Origin: Terasakiella sp. SH-1
GTDB taxonomy: Bacteria > Pseudomonadota > Alphaproteobacteria > Rhodospirillales > Terasakiellaceae
DNA: 64,000 bases
Reading direction: 5' to 3'
Assembly: GCF_004564135.1 (NCBI RefSeq)
Contig: NZ_CP038255.1
Location: 2,529,501 to 2,593,500 of the forward strand
Both the position numbers and the translations under genes were made by a program. Under the pieces are notes generated by a model, which was not told the DNA's origin, made no database searches, and worked only from the letters and a program-made list of their open reading frames with translations. Below are positions 39,278 through 48,682 of the stretch, piece by piece; the first letter of the stretch is position 1, and the number at the start of each line of letters is the position of its first letter.

Positions 39278-40088
39278 TGGAAAATGGACACAGGACAACC
39301 CCAAAATCATGGGGCCACGTACCCATGGCGTTTGGCTGTCCTCAACCGTCTTTGATGGTGCCCGTGCTTTTGATGGGGTGATCCCCGACCTTGAGCTTCA
39401 CTGCCAACGCGCCATTCATTCCGCACGCATTCTCGGCATGGCTCCCATATTGAGTGCGCAGGAAATTGTTGAACTTTCCTGGGAGGGCGTTGCCAAATTC
39501 CCCAAGGGGACAGAACTTTATGTTTGCCCCATGTTTTATGGCGAAACAGGCTTTCTTACTCCTGATCCAAACAGCACCCGCTTTGTTCTCACTATCTTTG
39601 AAGCCCCCTTGCCCCAACCCACAGGGTTCAGTGCCTGCAAATCCAGTTTTAGGCGCCCTGCACGCGATATGGCACCCACAGATGCCAAAGCCTCCTGTCT
39701 CTACCCTAACGTGGGACGTTGCGTCGCAGAAGCCAATGAAAAGGGGTTTGATACAGCCGTTGTTCTGGACCCGAGTGGCAATGTGGCGGAATTTGCCTAT
39801 ACCAATCTTTTTTATGTTAAAGACGGGGAACTTTTCACCCCCCAAGCCAACGGTACTTTTCTCAACGGAATTACCCGCCAACGCGTCATTAAACTTGCAC
39901 AGGCAGACGGCCTAAGCGTTCATGAAACAGCGATTTCCTTTGAGGAACTCTTCACAGCCGATGAAATCTTCGGCACCGGCAATTATTTTAAGGTCGGCCC
40001 CCTGACCCAGCTGGAAGATCAACCCTTTCCGATTGGTGAATTGACCATGCATTTGCGCCGTCTCTATTTCGACTGGGCAAAAAAATAG
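39237..40088 (+). CDS. Class IV aminotransferase, branched-chain type
   Basis: 283 residues. PLP-dependent fold type IV: the lysine for the Schiff base lies in TDAKASCLYPNVGR, followed by ANEKGFDTAVVLDPSGNVAEFAYTNLFYV and GTFLNGITRQRVIKLA (phosphate-binding). Most similar in pattern to IlvE-like branched-chain aminotransferases; D-amino-acid transaminase or aminodeoxychorismate lyase activity cannot be excluded. RBS GGGAGAG. The terminator of a minus-strand small RNA overlaps its stop. Confidence 0.85.
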   Translation: MGNIGSGLTWTYCDGKWTQDNPKIMGPRTHGVWLSSTVFDGARAFDGVIPDLELHCQRAIHSARILGMAPILSAQEIVELSWEGVAKFPKGTELYVCPMFYGETGFLTPDPNSTRFVLTIFEAPLPQPTGFSACKSSFRRPARDMAPTDAKASCLYPNVGRCVAEANEKGFDTAVVLDPSGNVAEFAYTNLFYVKDGELFTPQANGTFLNGITRQRVIKLAQADGLSVHETAISFEELFTADEIFGTGNYFKVGPLTQLEDQPFPIGELTMHLRRLYFDWAKK

Positions 40089-40200
40089 CCGGGCCCTATG
40101 GGGAAAGCCCGGCAAGTCTATAACAGGGAGGCTTCACGTCTGGGAGACGTAGGACCCTGAATATCAAGGCCCTGGTTCGGGGCTTCCCCCGAAAAACTCC
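40079..40200 (-). ncRNA. Small RNA 1 with C-rich loops (tandem pair)
   Basis: On the minus strand the hairpin ACGTCTCCCAGACGT (6-bp stem, CCC loop) is followed by single-stranded GAAGCCTCCCTGTT and a terminator GCCGGGC/GGCCCGGC plus TATTTTTTT. A ~45-base block including the hairpin and CCTCCC is shared with RNA 2. CCTCC is complementary to Shine-Dalgarno sequences. The 5' end is not determined; about 120 nt are indicated. No reading frame is evident. Confidence 0.6.
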
Positions 40201-40637
40201 GCAAATACTGCGTCGCAACATTTGCTGAGAATTTATTTAGACTTTTTAAGTAAATTTCACCAGAACTTTTTCCTCAACCCACATATGCACATTACGCATA
40301 GCAAACGCACAACATATTGAAATAAAAGAAACTTATACTTTTGAATTAGGGGGAAATATCTAAAAAAAAACCGGATCCAAAAGGATCCGGCAAGTTTTAA
40401 CAGGGAGGCTTCACGTCTGGGAGACGTAGGGTCGACCCGAGGAGGGGACCCTCACACTCAGGAAAATCCTGAGGGGAAGAAACTTTGCTGCGATGCAACA
40501 AAGTTGATAAAGCATTTGTATATATTCCCAACATCTAGGACCACTATTAATTACTCAATCCTGATATGCATTTTTTGCATACCATTGAATATTCATGGGT
40601 TTTCTGCGGGTTTTGACCATTCAGTCAATTTTTAAGG
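40089..40637. other. Gene-free stretch holding two small RNA genes
   Basis: 549 bases between the aminotransferase and the LysR gene. It contains the two tandem minus-strand small RNAs (40079-40200 and 40362-40500). No protein gene is seen. The AT-rich parts at 40205-40360 and 40500-40630 presumably carry the promoters, which I could not place with confidence. Confidence 0.6.
40362..40500 (-). ncRNA. Small RNA 2 with C-rich loops (tandem pair)
   Basis: The same core as RNA 1 (ACGTCTCCCAGACGT hairpin, GAAGCCTCCCTGTT), preceded by a CTCAGGA/TCCTGAG hairpin and several C-runs (TTCCCC, GTCCCCTCCTC). It ends in a perfect terminator: CCGGATCC, TTTT, GGATCCGG and nine T (40390-40362). About 140 nt; 5' end estimated. 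Confidence 0.65.
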
Positions 40638-41525
40638 TCAGACTGCCTGACCCATTTTTCGAACAATAAAGTCCCTAAAAAGCGTAATTCGCTTAGAGTT
40701 TCTCATCTCTTCCGGGTATACAAAATAAGTATCAATCACCGGACCACGCAATTCGGGGAGAATCTCAACCAGGTTTCCGACTTCACGGCTCATATATTCT
40801 GGCAAGGCTCCCAAACCGATTCCACTTTGCACCGCACGATAAATTCCATAAACGTTATTTACGCGCAATGCCGCTGTACGCTTGGTCCCATCACTGCGCC
40901 CAGCAGACAACAGCCAGTTCAACCCTTGAACGGGTTGCTTCACATCATCGCCATAGACAATAATACGGTGATTATCCAAATCCTGTGCGTTTGTCGGCAT
41001 CCCATGTTTTTTAAGATATTCCGGTGCGCCGTAAATATGATAAGGCATGCTCCAGAGATGACGCTGAATCAAGTCTGGCTGTTTAGGCGGGCTCATCCGG
41101 ATCGCCACATCAGCCTCACGCATGGCAAGGTCCAGCTCGCTATCAGTTAGCACCACACTGACTTCAATTTCGGGATAAAGCTCCAGAAATTCCCGCAATT
41201 TCGGCGTTAACCACGTCGACCCAAAAGCCACTGTGGTCGTGATCTTCAAGGTTCCTTCTGGTTTTTCCTTACTTTCGCTGAGCTGGCTTTCCACCATTGC
41301 CAGCTTGGCAAAGACATCATGGGCGGTTTTATATAACATCTCACCTTGTTCGGTGAGAATCAGCCCCCGTGCATGACGGTGAAACAGAATCACCTGTAGG
41401 CTTTCTTCCAATGCACTGATTTGGCGGCTGACCGCCGATTGGCTCAAATTCAGATTTTCACCTGCATGTGTAAAGCTGCCCGCTTCGGCCACAGCATGAA
41501 ACACACGTAATTTATCCCAGTGCAT
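40638..41525 (-). CDS. LysR-family transcriptional regulator
   Basis: 295 residues from ATG 41525, preceded by GGAAG; ATG 41540 has no site. N-terminal winged HTH (LRVFHAVAEAGSFTHAGENLNLSQSAVSRQISALEESL), then the LysR substrate domain starting GTLKITTTVAFG. The PYHIYGAPEYLKKHG segment is typical of LysR co-inducer domains. No divergent partner gene is present; upstream lies the trxB terminator. Target genes and ligand unknown. Confidence 0.9.
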   Translation of the reverse strand: MHWDKLRVFHAVAEAGSFTHAGENLNLSQSAVSRQISALEESLQVILFHRHARGLILTEQGEMLYKTAHDVFAKLAMVESQLSESKEKPEGTLKITTTVAFGSTWLTPKLREFLELYPEIEVSVVLTDSELDLAMREADVAIRMSPPKQPDLIQRHLWSMPYHIYGAPEYLKKHGMPTNAQDLDNHRIIVYGDDVKQPVQGLNWLLSAGRSDGTKRTAALRVNNVYGIYRAVQSGIGLGALPEYMSREVGNLVEILPELRGPVIDTYFVYPEEMRNSKRITLFRDFIVRKMGQAV

Positions 41526-41541
41526 TCGACTTCCATTCACT

Positions 41542-41574
41542 TAGCGCATAGATGCCATGCGTATAGCGCATAGA
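41542..41574 (-). promoter_or_regulatory. Direct repeat TAGCGCATAGA before the LysR gene
   Basis: TAGCGCATAGA occurs at 41542 and 41564, 22 bases apart, with a third partial GCGTATAG between. Two half-sites two helical turns apart upstream of a LysR gene suggest an autoregulatory site. Confidence 0.35.
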
Positions 41575-41575
41575 C

Positions 41576-41609
41576 AAAAAAGGCGAAAGGGAAAAATGCC
41601 CTTTCGCCT
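41576..41609 (-). terminator. Terminator downstream of trxB
   Basis: GGCGAAAGGG and CCCTTTCGCC form a 10-bp stem with a 7-nt loop, then six T on the minus strand. Confidence 0.85.
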
Positions 41610-41640
41610 AAATTGTTTTGAAAGCTTTACCCATGCCATC

Positions 41641-41695
41641 TCGTCATCCTCGCGAATGAGGGGATCATAAAGATCCTCGACCAAGCCGGGAATGA
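41641..41695. repeat. Extragenic palindrome family, copy 1
   Basis: GTCATCCTCGCGAATGAGG, then GGATC, AGATCCTCG and CCAAGCCGGGAATGAC. It aligns with the reverse complement of copy 2 over about 55 bases. Located between trxB and its terminator. Confidence 0.65.
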
Positions 41696-41725
41696 CCACG
41701 GGGATAAGCCAGCTTCCCTTAGTTT

Positions 41726-42673
41726 TTAGTCTTCATGTTCGCCAAGGAAACGTTCCGCTTCCAAAGCGGCCATACAGCCTGTTCCAGCCGCTGTTACCGC
41801 CTGCTGATAGGTTTTATCCTGCACATCACCAGCCGCATAGACACCTTCAATGCTGGTCTGCGTACTGTCGGCCACAGTGTTGATATAGTTCTCATCATCC
41901 ATATCCAGCTGGCCTTTAAACAAGCCTGTGTTCGGATCATGACCAATCGCAATGAACGTGCCATGAACCGGGATGGTTTTCACTTCATCCGTTTTCACAT
42001 TCTTGACACGCACGCCTGTCACGCCAAACGGGTCATCATCACCGACGATTTCATCAACGACGCTATCCCAAACCATTTCCACTTTTTCATGCTTGAGAAT
42101 ACGATCTTGCAAAATCTTTTCTGAACGCAACTCATCACGGCGGTGGATGAGATAGACCTTTGATGCGAAGTTCGTCAGATAGAGCGCTTCTTCCACAGCC
42201 GTGTTACCGCCACCAACAACAGCGACTTCTTTATCACGATAGAAGAAACCGTCACATGTAGCACAGGCAGATACGCCAAAGCCCTGGAATTTCTGTTCAG
42301 ACTCAAGGCCCAACCAACGCGCTGATGCCCCTGTACAAATAATCAAGGTATCACCGGAATAAACCGTGCCGGAATCCCCTGTCAGCTTGAACGGGCGAGA
42401 GGATAGATCCGCTTCAATAATCGTATCATCAAACATGGTTGTCCCGACATTTTCAGCCTGAGCATGGAACTGATCCATCAACCACGGGCCTTGCACGGGA
42501 TCGGCAAAACCGGGGTAGTTTTCAACATCCGTTGTAATCGTCAGCTGACCACCCGGTTGCAGACCTTTCACCAGAATCGGTTTCAGGTTGGCACGTGCCG
42601 CATAGATTGCCGCCGTATAGCCTGCCGGGCCAGAGCCAAGAATGAGAACTTTGGAGTGATGCTGTTCGGACAT
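41726..42673 (-). CDS. trxB: Thioredoxin reductase
   Basis: 315 residues. FAD-binding GSGPAGYTAAIYAARANL near the N-terminus, redox-active CATC (Cys137-Cys140) in SACATCDGFFYRDKEVAVVGGGNTAVEEALYL, the NADPH motif GGGNTA and the C-terminal FAD motif GVYAAGDVQD. It reduces thioredoxin with NADPH. It lies downstream of a 2-Cys peroxiredoxin gene on the same strand, so both act in thiol redox defence. Confidence 0.97.
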   Translation of the reverse strand: MSEQHHSKVLILGSGPAGYTAAIYAARANLKPILVKGLQPGGQLTITTDVENYPGFADPVQGPWLMDQFHAQAENVGTTMFDDTIIEADLSSRPFKLTGDSGTVYSGDTLIICTGASARWLGLESEQKFQGFGVSACATCDGFFYRDKEVAVVGGGNTAVEEALYLTNFASKVYLIHRRDELRSEKILQDRILKHEKVEMVWDSVVDEIVGDDDPFGVTGVRVKNVKTDEVKTIPVHGTFIAIGHDPNTGLFKGQLDMDDENYINTVADSTQTSIEGVYAAGDVQDKTYQQAVTAAGTGCMAALEAERFLGEHED

Positions 42674-42767
42674 TAAAATCTATCCTTAATTATCTATATT
42701 CAACTTTTTGCTGGCGAGTAATCTAGGCAGCAGATCACGTTTACGCAAGCGATTAAGAATCAGAATG

Positions 42768-42794
42768 AAAAAAGGGAGACCAAAAGCCTCCCTT
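42768..42794 (-). terminator. Terminator downstream of the peroxiredoxin gene
   Basis: AAGGGAG and CTCCCTT pair on the minus strand, followed by TTTT. It separates the peroxiredoxin and trxB transcripts. Confidence 0.8.
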
Positions 42795-42823
42795 CTCTCG
42801 AATTTCTATAGACTTATAAAGCC

Positions 42824-43429
42824 TTAGAGGTTGTCTGCATTTTCAGACAGATATGCAGCAACGCCGTCCGGTGTTGCCGTCATGCCAGAATCACCTTTGT
42901 TCCAGCCAGCCGGGCAAACTTCGCCATGCTCTTCATGGAACTGCAGCGCATCCAGTGTACGGATTGTTTCATCAACGTTACGGCCCAACGGCAGATCGTT
43001 CACCAGCTGGTGACGAACAACGCCGTTTTTGTCGATGATGAATGTGCCACGGAACGCAATGCCCGGACCAGTTACAACGCCGTAGTTGTTGATGATTTCT
43101 TTCGTGATGTCAGCAACCATCGGGAACTGAACTTGACCCAGACCACCTTCGTTGACCGGAGTATTTTTCCACGCCAGGTGTGTGAAGTGCGAATCGATGG
43201 AAACAGCAATAACTTTTGCGCCACGCTCTTCAAATGCTTTTACGCGGTGATCAAAAGCAAGGATTTCAGAAGGACAAACGAATGTGAAGTCCAGCGGATA
43301 GAAGAACAGAACGCCGTAATCGCCATTCAAATATTCTTTCAGGTTGAAAGAATCATTAATAGAGTTGTCACCCATGACTGCCGGTGCTGTAAAGTCAGGT
43401 GCTTCTTGGCCCACAAGAACTTGAGACAT
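42824..43429 (-). CDS. Typical 2-Cys peroxiredoxin (AhpC/Prx1 type)
   Basis: 201 residues. Peroxidatic Cys52 in FYPLDFTFVCPSE, resolving Cys172 in HGEVCPAGW, and a conserved Arg in GIAFRGTFIID. It reduces hydrogen and organic peroxides. No AhpF gene is adjacent; the nearby trxB suggests thioredoxin as the electron donor. RBS AAGGAAG. Divergent from an Lrp-type regulator. Confidence 0.95.
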   Translation of the reverse strand: MSQVLVGQEAPDFTAPAVMGDNSINDSFNLKEYLNGDYGVLFFYPLDFTFVCPSEILAFDHRVKAFEERGAKVIAVSIDSHFTHLAWKNTPVNEGGLGQVQFPMVADITKEIINNYGVVTGPGIAFRGTFIIDKNGVVRHQLVNDLPLGRNVDETIRTLDALQFHEEHGEVCPAGWNKGDSGMTATPDGVAAYLSENADNL

Positions 43430-43798
43430 CAGTATCTTCCTTATTAGATTAGATAATTCAAAACTAGGTTACAGCCCTATCCCCCTCCCCATATTCAATA
43501 GGTAAGGACATAAGTTGCTGTATGTAGGTGAACTGTAACGCCTTTTATTTTTCAATGCCATAGCTTCTTTCATTAAAATGACTCAAAACAACAGAATAAA
43601 GAATTAACAAAGCGGAACGAATTTTCTAAACAACGTTCTAACTGTTCAAAATTTCATCATTTTTTATTTCTATCTCTTCGGATAATTCCCTCAAAAAAGG
43701 AAATTTTATTTCATAATTTATCAAGCTTCTCTTGGCATCAAACGCACAACATTGTAATATCATTGCGTCAAACGCGGTATTTTTGGAGTAGAATTATT
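43430..43798. other. Divergent gap between peroxiredoxin and Lrp-type genes
   Basis: 369 bases, AT-rich, with no credible gene. It must hold the promoters of both genes. I see no convincing OxyR- or Lrp-type site by eye. Confidence 0.5.
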
Positions 43799-44296
43799 AT
43801 GCAGAAGGTCAAACTTGACCGAATCGACCGCCGCATTCTTGCTGACCTGCAAGAAGACGGTCGCATGACGAATGTGGAACTGGCTCGACGTGCAGGTATT
43901 TCAGCTCCCCCATGTTTACGCCGCGTACGCGCCCTGGAAGAAGCGGGTTTTGTGAAAGGGTATCATGCTGACCTTGACCCGGCCGCTCTTGGCTTTAACG
44001 TCACGGTTTTTGCCCATGTGGGGCTCAACAGTCAGGCAGAGGCTGACCTCAATGCCTTTGAAGAACTGGTCAAATCCTGGCCCGAAGTACGTGAATGTCA
44101 CATGCTGGCCGGTGAAACGGACTTCTTGCTGAAGATCGTTGAAAAAGACTGGGATTCTTATCAACAGTTCCTCACCAAAAACCTGACCGCTGCCCCAAAT
44201 GTCGCCCATGTCAAATCATCCATGACGATTCGCAGTGCCAAAACCACACCCGGCGTTCCGATCAAGGTTGACCTCCCCGACGACGATGCAGAATAA
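43799..44296 (+). CDS. Lrp/AsnC-family regulator
   Basis: 165 residues from ATG 43799 (GGAG ten bases upstream); the longer frame to 43763 adds residues foreign to the family. N-terminal HTH: LDRIDRRILADLQEDGRMTNVELARRAGISAPPCLRRVRALEEAGFVKGY. The C-terminal RAM domain (VRECHMLAGETDFLLKIV) binds amino acids and forms the octamer. Similar genes next to trxB/Prx occur in Alphaproteobacteria. Target unknown. Confidence 0.92.
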   Translation: MQKVKLDRIDRRILADLQEDGRMTNVELARRAGISAPPCLRRVRALEEAGFVKGYHADLDPAALGFNVTVFAHVGLNSQAEADLNAFEELVKSWPEVRECHMLAGETDFLLKIVEKDWDSYQQFLTKNLTAAPNVAHVKSSMTIRSAKTTPGVPIKVDLPDDDAE

Positions 44297-44300
44297 ACAC

Positions 44301-44337
44301 AAAAAAGCCGCCCTTCACTGAGGCGGCTTTTTTTATG
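44301..44337 (+). terminator. Terminator after the Lrp-type gene
   Basis: AAAGCCGCC and GGCGGCTTT form a 9-bp stem followed by TTTTT. Confidence 0.9.
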
Positions 44338-44340
44338 GGA

Positions 44341-44405
44341 ACGTCATTCCCGGCTTGATCGGGAAACTTCGTCATCCAAAAGATCCCCGCATGCGCGAGG
44401 ATAAC
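44341..44405. repeat. Extragenic palindrome family, copy 2
   Basis: GTCATTCCCGGCTTGATCGG, then GATCCCCGCATGCGCGAGGAT: the inverse orientation of copy 1. It lies between convergent Lrp-type and greA genes. Confidence 0.65.
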
Positions 44406-44420
44406 CTCTTTAAAAAGAGG

Positions 44421-44894
44421 TCACTTATATTCGACTTCCACAATCTCGTAAGATTTGGAACCACCCGGTGTGCGCACTTCGACGCTATCACCAAGGGATT
44501 TTCCAATTAGACCCCGTGCTAGTGGAGAGCTGATGGAAATTTTACCACCCTCAAGATTGGCTTCATGCTGGCCTACAATCTGATATGTGGTTTCTTCATC
44601 CGTGTCTTCATCTGCAACCAAGACAGTCGCGCCAAAACGAACCACATCACCGGACAAGGTTGTCGGGTCAATGACTTCTGCGACACTGATCACGGCTTCC
44701 AGCTCTTTAATGCGACCTTCAATGAACCCCTGCTTTTCACGGGCTGCATGATATTCCGCATTTTCTGACAGGTCGCCATGTTCACGAGCCTCTGCAATTG
44801 CCGCAATCACATTTGGGCGTTCCACAGATTTCAGGTTCTTCAATTCTTCTTCCAGCTGGGCACAACCCGCAGCCGTCATGGGGATACGATCCAT
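44421..44894 (-). CDS. greA: Transcription elongation factor GreA
   Basis: 157 residues. The N-terminal coiled coil carries the acidic tip ([19 protein letters not shown]) that reaches into the polymerase secondary channel. The C-terminal FKBP-like domain has [20 protein letters not shown]. GreA restarts backtracked RNA polymerase by stimulating transcript cleavage. It follows carB after a strong terminator, a common alphaproteobacterial order. Confidence 0.97.
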   Translation of the reverse strand: MDRIPMTAAGCAQLEEELKNLKSVERPNVIAAIAEAREHGDLSENAEYHAAREKQGFIEGRIKELEAVISVAEVIDPTTLSGDVVRFGATVLVADEDTDEETTYQIVGQHEANLEGGKISISSPLARGLIGKSLGDSVEVRTPGGSKSYEIVEVEYK

Positions 44895-44919
44895 AACTTC
44901 TTCCCATTATCGAACAATA

Positions 44920-44960
44920 AAAAACACATCACGCCCCCGCATACATCGGGGGCGTGATGC
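44920..44960 (-). terminator. Terminator between carB and greA
   Basis: CATCACGCCCCCG and CGGGGGCGTGATG make a 13-bp stem followed by TGTTTTTT on the minus strand. Confidence 0.92.
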
Positions 44961-44981
44961 CTAATCCAATTCCTTCATAAA

Positions 44982-47900
44982 TTAGAAGGATGCATCAAAA
45001 TACGACTGAAGCGATCCGACTTCAAGTGTTTCTGCACGAAGCGCTGCAATTGCATCCACTGCAGCACGTGCACCAGCCATTGTCGTATAGTATGGCACAC
45101 CTTGTGTCAGGGTCTCACGACGGATGGAATAGCTGTCCTGAATGGCTTGCTGACCTTCCGTTGTATTGATCACCAGCTGAACTTCATTGTTCAAGATGGA
45201 GTCCACACAATGGGGGCGACCTTCAATCACTTTATTGACCGTCTTGGCAGAAACGCCTTTTTCTTCCAGATACTTAGCTGTCCCTGATGTGGCCAAAACA
45301 GTGAAGCCCATATCAACCAGCTTCTTCGCCAGACCTGCCATTTGTTCCTTGTCGCGCTCTTTAACCGAGATAAAGGCACAACCTTCTGTCGGCAGATGAG
45401 AGCCAGCCCCCATTTGCGCTTTCAAGAAGGCGGTCGGGAAATCTTTATCCAGACCCATGACTTCGCCTGTGGACTTCATTTCCGGGCCGAGCAGAATATC
45501 AACACCTGGGAATCGGGAGAATGGGAAGACGGCTTCTTTCACCGCAACATGGTCCAGTTTCGGCAATTCATCCTTGATGCCGAAGTCAGCCAGTTTTTCA
45601 CCAGCCATGACACGGGCACCAATTTTCGCCACCGGAATACCTGTTGCTTTTGCCACAAACGGAACGGTACGCGACGCACGCGGGTTCACTTCGATGATAT
45701 AGATCACATCGTCTTTCACCGCGAACTGTACGTTCATCAGACCGACAACTTTCAAGGCTTTTGCCAAGGCAATTGCCTGATTTTTCAGGTCTTCAATGAC
45801 AGACTCTTTCAAAGAGTACGGCGGCAGGGAACAAGCAGAGTCACCAGAGTGAATGCCCGCTTCCTCAATATGCTGCATGATGCCTGCGATATAGACATTA
45901 CCGTCCACATCACCAACGGCGTCCACATCTACCTCAACCGCATCTTGCAAGAAGCTGTCGAGCAGAACCGGGCTGTCACCAGAAACCTGAACGGCTTCTT
46001 TCATGTAACGTTTCAAACGATCCATGGAGTGTACGATTTCCATGGCACGACCACCCAGAACGTAAGACGGACGGATCACCAGCGGGAAGCCGATGCTTTC
46101 AGCCACAGCAAAGGCTTCTTCTTCTGTGCGCGCCAGACCGTTTGACGGTTGTTTCAGGCCCAGCTCAGCCAGAAGCTGCTGGAAACGCTCGCGATCTTCG
46201 GCCAAATCAATGGCATCCACAGATGTACCGAGGATCGGAATACCCGCTTTTTCCAGCGCATGGGCCAGTTTCAACGGTGTTTGACCACCATATTGAACGA
46301 TCACCCCTTTAAACTTGCCGTTGCTTTGTTCAACGCGGATCAGTTCGATCACGTCTTCTTCTGTCAGCGGCTCAAAATACAGGCGATCAGAGGTATCATA
46401 GTCTGTGGAAACCGTTTCCGGGTTACAGTTGACCATGATGGTTTCATAACCGACTTCTTTTAGCGCGTAAGAGGCATGGACACAACAATAGTCAAATTCG
46501 ATGCCCTGACCAATACGGTTCGGGCCACCACCAAGAATGACAACTTTTTCACGATCAGACGGGTCAGATTCACATTCCGGAACCGTGATGCCGTCGCCTT
46601 CATAAGCGGAATACATGTAAGATGTCTTGGACGGGAATTCAGCCGCACAAGTATCTACACGCTTAAATGTCGGGTGGATGTTCAGCACGTGACGGCGATA
46701 AGCCACCACTTCAAGGTCTTTACCTGTCAGTTCAGAAATACGTTTGTCTGAGAAACCCATTTTCTTATAGCGTTGCAGGTCATCAGCTTCGCCCGGCAGA
46801 CCATTGGCGATCAGTTCTTTTTCCGCATCAATAATGCCTTCGATCTGGCGCAGCATCCATGGCTCGTACTTACAAGCAGAATGGATTTCTTCCAGTGTCA
46901 AACCATGACGGAAGGCTTGTGCGATGACCAGCAAACGATCAGAGCGCGGCTTGCCCAGCTCGCCAATAATCGCCATTTTGCCATCCGGGCCATCTGCGCC
47001 TTCGATTTCCACTTCATTCAGGCCAGTCAGACCTGTTTCCATGGAACGTAAGCCCTTTTGCAGGGATTCCTGGAAGGAACGACCGATAGCCATGGCCTCA
47101 CCTACAGACTTCATGGCTGTAGACAGGCTGTCATCTGTGCCCGGGAATTTTTCAAAAGTGAAACGCGGGATTTTTGTAACCACATAGTCGATGCTTGGTT
47201 CAAACGAAGCTGGTGTACAGCCTGTGATATCGTTATCCAGCTCATCCAATGTAAAGCCAACAGCCAGTTTCGCTGCGATTTTCGCAATCGGGAAACCTGT
47301 TGCCTTGGAGGCCAGCGCAGAAGAACGTGATACACGCGGGTTCATCTCAATCACGATGATACGGCCATCCGCCGGGTTTACCGTAAACTGTACGTTTGAC
47401 CCACCAGTTTCCACACCGATTTCACGCAGGACCGCCAAAGAGGCATTACGCATGAGCTGATATTCTTTATCCGTCAGCGTCATGGCAGGGGCAACAGTGA
47501 TGGAGTCCCCAGTGTGAACACCCATCGGGTCCACGTTTTCGATGGAACAGATGATGATGGCGTTATCGGCCTTATCACGCACCACTTCCATCTCATATTC
47601 TTTCCAGCCCAGAAGAGATTCTTCAACAAGAACTTCTGAGGTCGGGGACGCCGCCAGACCAGAAGCAACGATCTGATCAAACTCGTCTTTGTTATAGGCA
47701 ACACCGCCGCCTGTACCCCCCAGTGTGAAAGACGGGCGAATGATAACCGGGAAGCCGATATCTTCAAGGGCAACATTTGCTTCTGCACGGGTGTGACAGA
47801 CATGAGACTTGGCGTTTTCCAGACCGATCTTGGTCATAGCCTCGCGGAAGCGTTCGCGGTTTTCCGCCTTATCAATGGCATCTGCTGTCGCGCCGATCAT

Positions 47901-48242
47901 CTCGATCCCAAGGCGTTCCAGCGTGCCGTTTTCATACAGGGCCAAGGCCGTGTTCAAGGCTGTCTGCCCCCCCATTGTTGGCAGTAGTGCATCAGGCTTT
48001 TCTTTTTCCAAAATCTTGGCAACCACATCCGGTGTGATCGGTTCAATGTAGGTCGCGTCCGCCATGGACGGATCCGTCATGATTGTTGCCGGGTTGGAGT
48101 TCACCAGAATGACACGGTAGCCTTCCTCACGCAGTGCCTTACATGCTTGTGCGCCTGAATAATCGAACTCACAAGCCTGACCGATTACAATCGGACCTGC
48201 ACCAATAATCATAATTGATTTGATATCTGTACGTTTTGGCAT
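44982..48242 (-). CDS. carB: Carbamoyl-phosphate synthase large subunit
   Basis: 1086 residues from ATG 48242 ([34 protein letters not shown] upstream); the frame extends 16 codons further but the family starts here. Two ATP-grasp halves (about 1-550 and 550-935) and a C-terminal MGS-like allosteric domain. It makes carbamoyl phosphate for arginine and pyrimidines with ammonia delivered by CarA. It is separated from carA by a small gene and a palindromic repeat. Confidence 0.97.
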   Translation of the reverse strand: MPKRTDIKSIMIIGAGPIVIGQACEFDYSGAQACKALREEGYRVILVNSNPATIMTDPSMADATYIEPITPDVVAKILEKEKPDALLPTMGGQTALNTALALYENGTLERLGIEMIGATADAIDKAENRERFREAMTKIGLENAKSHVCHTRAEANVALEDIGFPVIIRPSFTLGGTGGGVAYNKDEFDQIVASGLAASPTSEVLVEESLLGWKEYEMEVVRDKADNAIIICSIENVDPMGVHTGDSITVAPAMTLTDKEYQLMRNASLAVLREIGVETGGSNVQFTVNPADGRIIVIEMNPRVSRSSALASKATGFPIAKIAAKLAVGFTLDELDNDITGCTPASFEPSIDYVVTKIPRFTFEKFPGTDDSLSTAMKSVGEAMAIGRSFQESLQKGLRSMETGLTGLNEVEIEGADGPDGKMAIIGELGKPRSDRLLVIAQAFRHGLTLEEIHSACKYEPWMLRQIEGIIDAEKELIANGLPGEADDLQRYKKMGFSDKRISELTGKDLEVVAYRRHVLNIHPTFKRVDTCAAEFPSKTSYMYSAYEGDGITVPECESDPSDREKVVILGGGPNRIGQGIEFDYCCVHASYALKEVGYETIMVNCNPETVSTDYDTSDRLYFEPLTEEDVIELIRVEQSNGKFKGVIVQYGGQTPLKLAHALEKAGIPILGTSVDAIDLAEDRERFQQLLAELGLKQPSNGLARTEEEAFAVAESIGFPLVIRPSYVLGGRAMEIVHSMDRLKRYMKEAVQVSGDSPVLLDSFLQDAVEVDVDAVGDVDGNVYIAGIMQHIEEAGIHSGDSACSLPPYSLKESVIEDLKNQAIALAKALKVVGLMNVQFAVKDDVIYIIEVNPRASRTVPFVAKATGIPVAKIGARVMAGEKLADFGIKDELPKLDHVAVKEAVFPFSRFPGVDILLGPEMKSTGEVMGLDKDFPTAFLKAQMGAGSHLPTEGCAFISVKERDKEQMAGLAKKLVDMGFTVLATSGTAKYLEEKGVSAKTVNKVIEGRPHCVDSILNNEVQLVINTTEGQQAIQDSYSIRRETLTQGVPYYTTMAGARAAVDAIAALRAETLEVGSLQSYFDASF

Positions 48243-48290
48243 GACTAACCTTATCGTCCTTCGTTTATGGGGAGTTCCCCAGTTCCACAT

Positions 48291-48390
48291 CCGTCACCCC
48301 GCACGTGTTGCGGGGTTACCTTCTGATCTCATGCGGGTTTTCACCCGTATCTTCTTTCCACGCTTATCCCGTAACAAGTACGGGATGACG
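48291..48390. repeat. Extragenic palindrome family, divergent copy 3
   Basis: Two GC palindromes (CCCCGCACGTGTTGCGGGG and TCCCGTAACAAGTACGGGA) lie inside GTCAC...GATGACG ends. Similar in plan to copies 1, 2 and 4 but weakly alignable. Located between the 90-residue gene and carB within the car operon. Confidence 0.5.
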
Positions 48391-48405
48391 CGCAGTGATA
48401 AATCA

Positions 48406-48678
48406 TTATCTGCTCAAATACCCTGCCATATCCAAACCATGCAGCGTAATGGAGGCCAGAAACGGCGGTGTCGGGGACACATGCAGTTCATGATCTTCCA
48501 AAATCACAGCACCGGCTTCACAGAGTTCTTCGAGCCAGTCAGCAAGCTGTGACTGATTGTCATAGCTCACCATGAATTCTTCACAAATCCCTTCCACATC
48601 ACGAAACGCCCCGCCTGGCAGTTGATCATCTTCTGCCATGGCGTTGAGGAGTTTGCTTGCGTTTTGTGAAAGGGTCAT
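48406..48678 (-). CDS. Hypothetical protein between carA and carB
   Basis: 90 residues. Acidic, helical, MTLSQNASKLLNAMAEDDQLPGGAFRDVEGICEEFMVSYDNQSQLADWLEELCEAGAV; the shape suggests a winged-helix-like small domain, but no family is recognised. It starts four bases after the carA stop with no SD of its own, so it is translated by coupling to carA. A role tied to carbamoyl phosphate synthesis is possible from position only. Confidence 0.6.
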   Translation of the reverse strand: MTLSQNASKLLNAMAEDDQLPGGAFRDVEGICEEFMVSYDNQSQLADWLEELCEAGAVILEDHELHVSPTPPFLASITLHGLDMAGYLSR

Positions 48679-48682
48679 AATC

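Noticed and set aside
45342-46145. Long plus-strand frame opposite carB (267 codons)
   Set aside because: Antisense frame of a highly conserved gene with regular codon use; no start signal and no recognisable protein pattern.
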